Source of the DNA: CAZYWA01 sp964650975 [NCBI: uncultured bacterium]
GTDB taxonomy: Bacteria > JADJOY01
DNA length: 14,496 nt
Assembly (NCBI GenBank): GCA_964650975.1
Contig: CAZYWA010000167.1
Span: 1 to 14,496 of the forward strand
Direction of reading: 5' to 3'
Shown here: piece after piece, positions 13,464-14,496 of the stretch
How positions within the stretch are numbered: the stretch's first letter is position 1
Layout of the letters: every line of letters starts with the position of its first letter
The notes under the pieces: model-generated
Database searches by the model: none
Seen by the model: the letters and a program-made list of their open reading frames with translations, nothing else
What the model was told of the DNA's origin: nothing
Program-made: the position numbers and the translations under genes

Positions 13464-14496
13464 GTGTCGACGCCATCGCTGACTCGCGCGCTCGCGCGCC
13501 TGGTGCTGCGCCCCGTGGACGACGAGGCGCGCGTCCATGCGGTGCGCTTTCTCATCGACGCGGTCGGCACGGCGCTCGGCGCGCGCGACACGCCCGAGGG
13601 AACGATCGTCCGCCGCTGGGCCAGCGGTTCGGGCGAGGGACCCGAGACCTCCGCGTTCGCGTGGGGCGCCCTGGCCCACACGCTCGAGCTCGACGATCTG
13701 CACCGCGCCTCGGTGACCCACCCGGGCTGCGTGGTGATTCCCGCCGCGCTGGCGATGGCGCGCGACTCGGGTGCCGCGCCGCGCGCGCTGCTCGACGGGA
13801 TCGTGCGCGGCTACGAGGCCTGCCTGCGTGTCGGCGAGTCCGTGGGCGCGGCGCATTACCGCGTGTTCCACAACACGGCGACCTGTGGCCCGTTCGGCGC
13901 GGCCGCGGCGGCGGGCTCGATCGCCGGCCTCGACGAGGATCGACTGGTGTGGGCGTTCGGCAACGCGGGCTCGGTCGCCGGCGGCCTGTGGCAGTTCAAC
14001 CTGGAGGGAGCGTGGACCAAGCCGCTTCACGCGGGACACGCGGCTCGATCCGGCGTCACCGCGGCTCGGCTCGCGGCGCTCGGTCTGAGCGGCGCCGAAC
14101 GCGTGCTCGAGGGACCGAAGGGCTTTTACGCTGGGCTCTGCACCGATCCGGCTCCCGAGCGCGTGACCGCGCCGTCGGCGGTCTGGAAGATCGGCGAGAC
14201 CAGCATCAAGCCGTGGGGATCGTGCCGTCACACGCATCCCGCGATCGCCGCCGCGCTCGACCTCGCGACGCGCCTCCCCGCCGATCGGGTGAGCGCCATC
14301 ACCGTGAGCGGCTATCCGACGATTGCCGAGCTCTGCGACCGCCCCTCCCCCGAGACGCCCGCGCAAGCGCGCTTCAGCATCCAGCACATCGTCGCCGTGG
14401 CGCTGGCGCGAGGCTGCGTCTCGATGGACGCGTTCGAGCCGGCGTCGATCCACGATCCCGCGATCGCTGGCCTCCGCGCGTTGGTGCGCTTCGAGG
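13464..14496 (+). CDS. MmgE/PrpD family protein (3' partial)
   Basis: 344 codons are visible and the frame is still open at the window edge; full-length members have about 450 residues. Family motifs: VRFLIDAVGTALGA (27-40), an AHTLELDDLHRASVTHPG stretch (71-88) followed by IPAALAMA, FHNTATCGPFGAAAAAG (135-151), KPLHAGHAARSGVTAARLA (186-204), and a SIKPWGSCRHTHPAIAAALD stretch (247-266). MmgE/PrpD proteins include 2-methylcitrate dehydratase, cis-aconitate decarboxylase and many uncharacterised dehydratases or isomerases; the exact activity cannot be read from sequence. The GTG at 13464 is chosen because the family's N-terminal helix starts just after it and GAAGG lies directly upstream; TTG at 13455 is the alternative. 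No prpB/prpC is visible nearby, so a 2-methylcitrate role is not supported by context. Confidence 0.88.
   Translation, partial: MSTPSLTRALARLVLRPVDDEARVHAVRFLIDAVGTALGARDTPEGTIVRRWASGSGEGPETSAFAWGALAHTLELDDLHRASVTHPGCVVIPAALAMARDSGAAPRALLDGIVRGYEACLRVGESVGAAHYRVFHNTATCGPFGAAAAAGSIAGLDEDRLVWAFGNAGSVAGGLWQFNLEGAWTKPLHAGHAARSGVTAARLAALGLSGAERVLEGPKGFYAGLCTDPAPERVTAPSAVWKIGETSIKPWGSCRHTHPAIAAALDLATRLPADRVSAITVSGYPTIAELCDRPSPETPAQARFSIQHIVAVALARGCVSMDAFEPASIHDPAIAGLRALVRFE

Noticed and set aside
13464-14496. Assignment as prpD (2-methylcitrate dehydratase)
   Set aside because: Only the MmgE/PrpD superfamily is supported; no prpB or prpC neighbour is visible and the C-terminus is outside the window.

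Overview
This is a very GC-rich bacterial chromosome segment. It has dense protein coding on both strands, short intergenic gaps, GTG/TTG starts next to ATG starts, and no rRNA, tRNA, CRISPR array, insertion sequence or phage gene that I can see. The gene set (LL-diaminopimelate aminotransferase DapL, a bacterial DUF99 protein, a RapA-type SNF2 ATPase, an AT-hook/Fis-like protein) plus a family of short palindromic intergenic repeats suggests an uncultured GC-rich lineage such as Candidatus Eisenbacteria or a relative of the Myxococcota/Verrucomicrobiota. That placement is a guess from style and content, not a measurement.

Layout. 1-577 (+): C-terminal end of a membrane glycosyltransferase of GT39/ArnT type. 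565-1332 (-): class I SAM methyltransferase, whose 3' end overlaps that gene. 1362-1790 (+): small DNA-binding protein with a helical N-terminus, an AT-hook and a Fis-type HTH, preceded by an 11-bp inverted repeat. 1791-2242: no gene; a cluster of four unrelated hairpins, then two palindromic repeats. 2243-2836 (-): DUF99 (UPF0215, putative endonuclease dU) protein. 2902-5418 (+): an oversized protein related to diacylglycerol/lipid kinases, divergent from DUF99. 5496-6311 and 6308-7558 (-): a two-gene operon, dapL followed by a metallo-beta-lactamase-fold hydrolase, with ATGA coupling. 7559-7997: no gene; four palindromic repeats, then a clear IclR-type operator. 7998-8744 and 8741-9616 (+): a two-gene operon of an IclR regulator and a branched-chain-type class IV aminotransferase, again ATGA coupled. 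9638-12196 and 12234-13130 (-): an EcsC-family gene followed by a RapA-like SNF2 ATPase. 13131-13463: no gene; three more palindromic repeats and a half unit. 13464-14496 (+): an MmgE/PrpD-family gene running off the window.

The clearest functional links are dapL (lysine and peptidoglycan precursor synthesis) with its coupled hydrolase, and the IclR regulator with its coupled aminotransferase behind a GGAAC-based operator. The most striking non-coding signal is a family of about ten short hairpins. They share a GTCCCT loop and a GGAGGG flank, while their arm sequences differ from copy to copy and still stay complementary. They lie only between genes. The most unusual protein is the 838-residue lipid-kinase-like protein, where about 145 residues separate the two nucleotide-binding motifs and a long unassigned C-terminal region follows.
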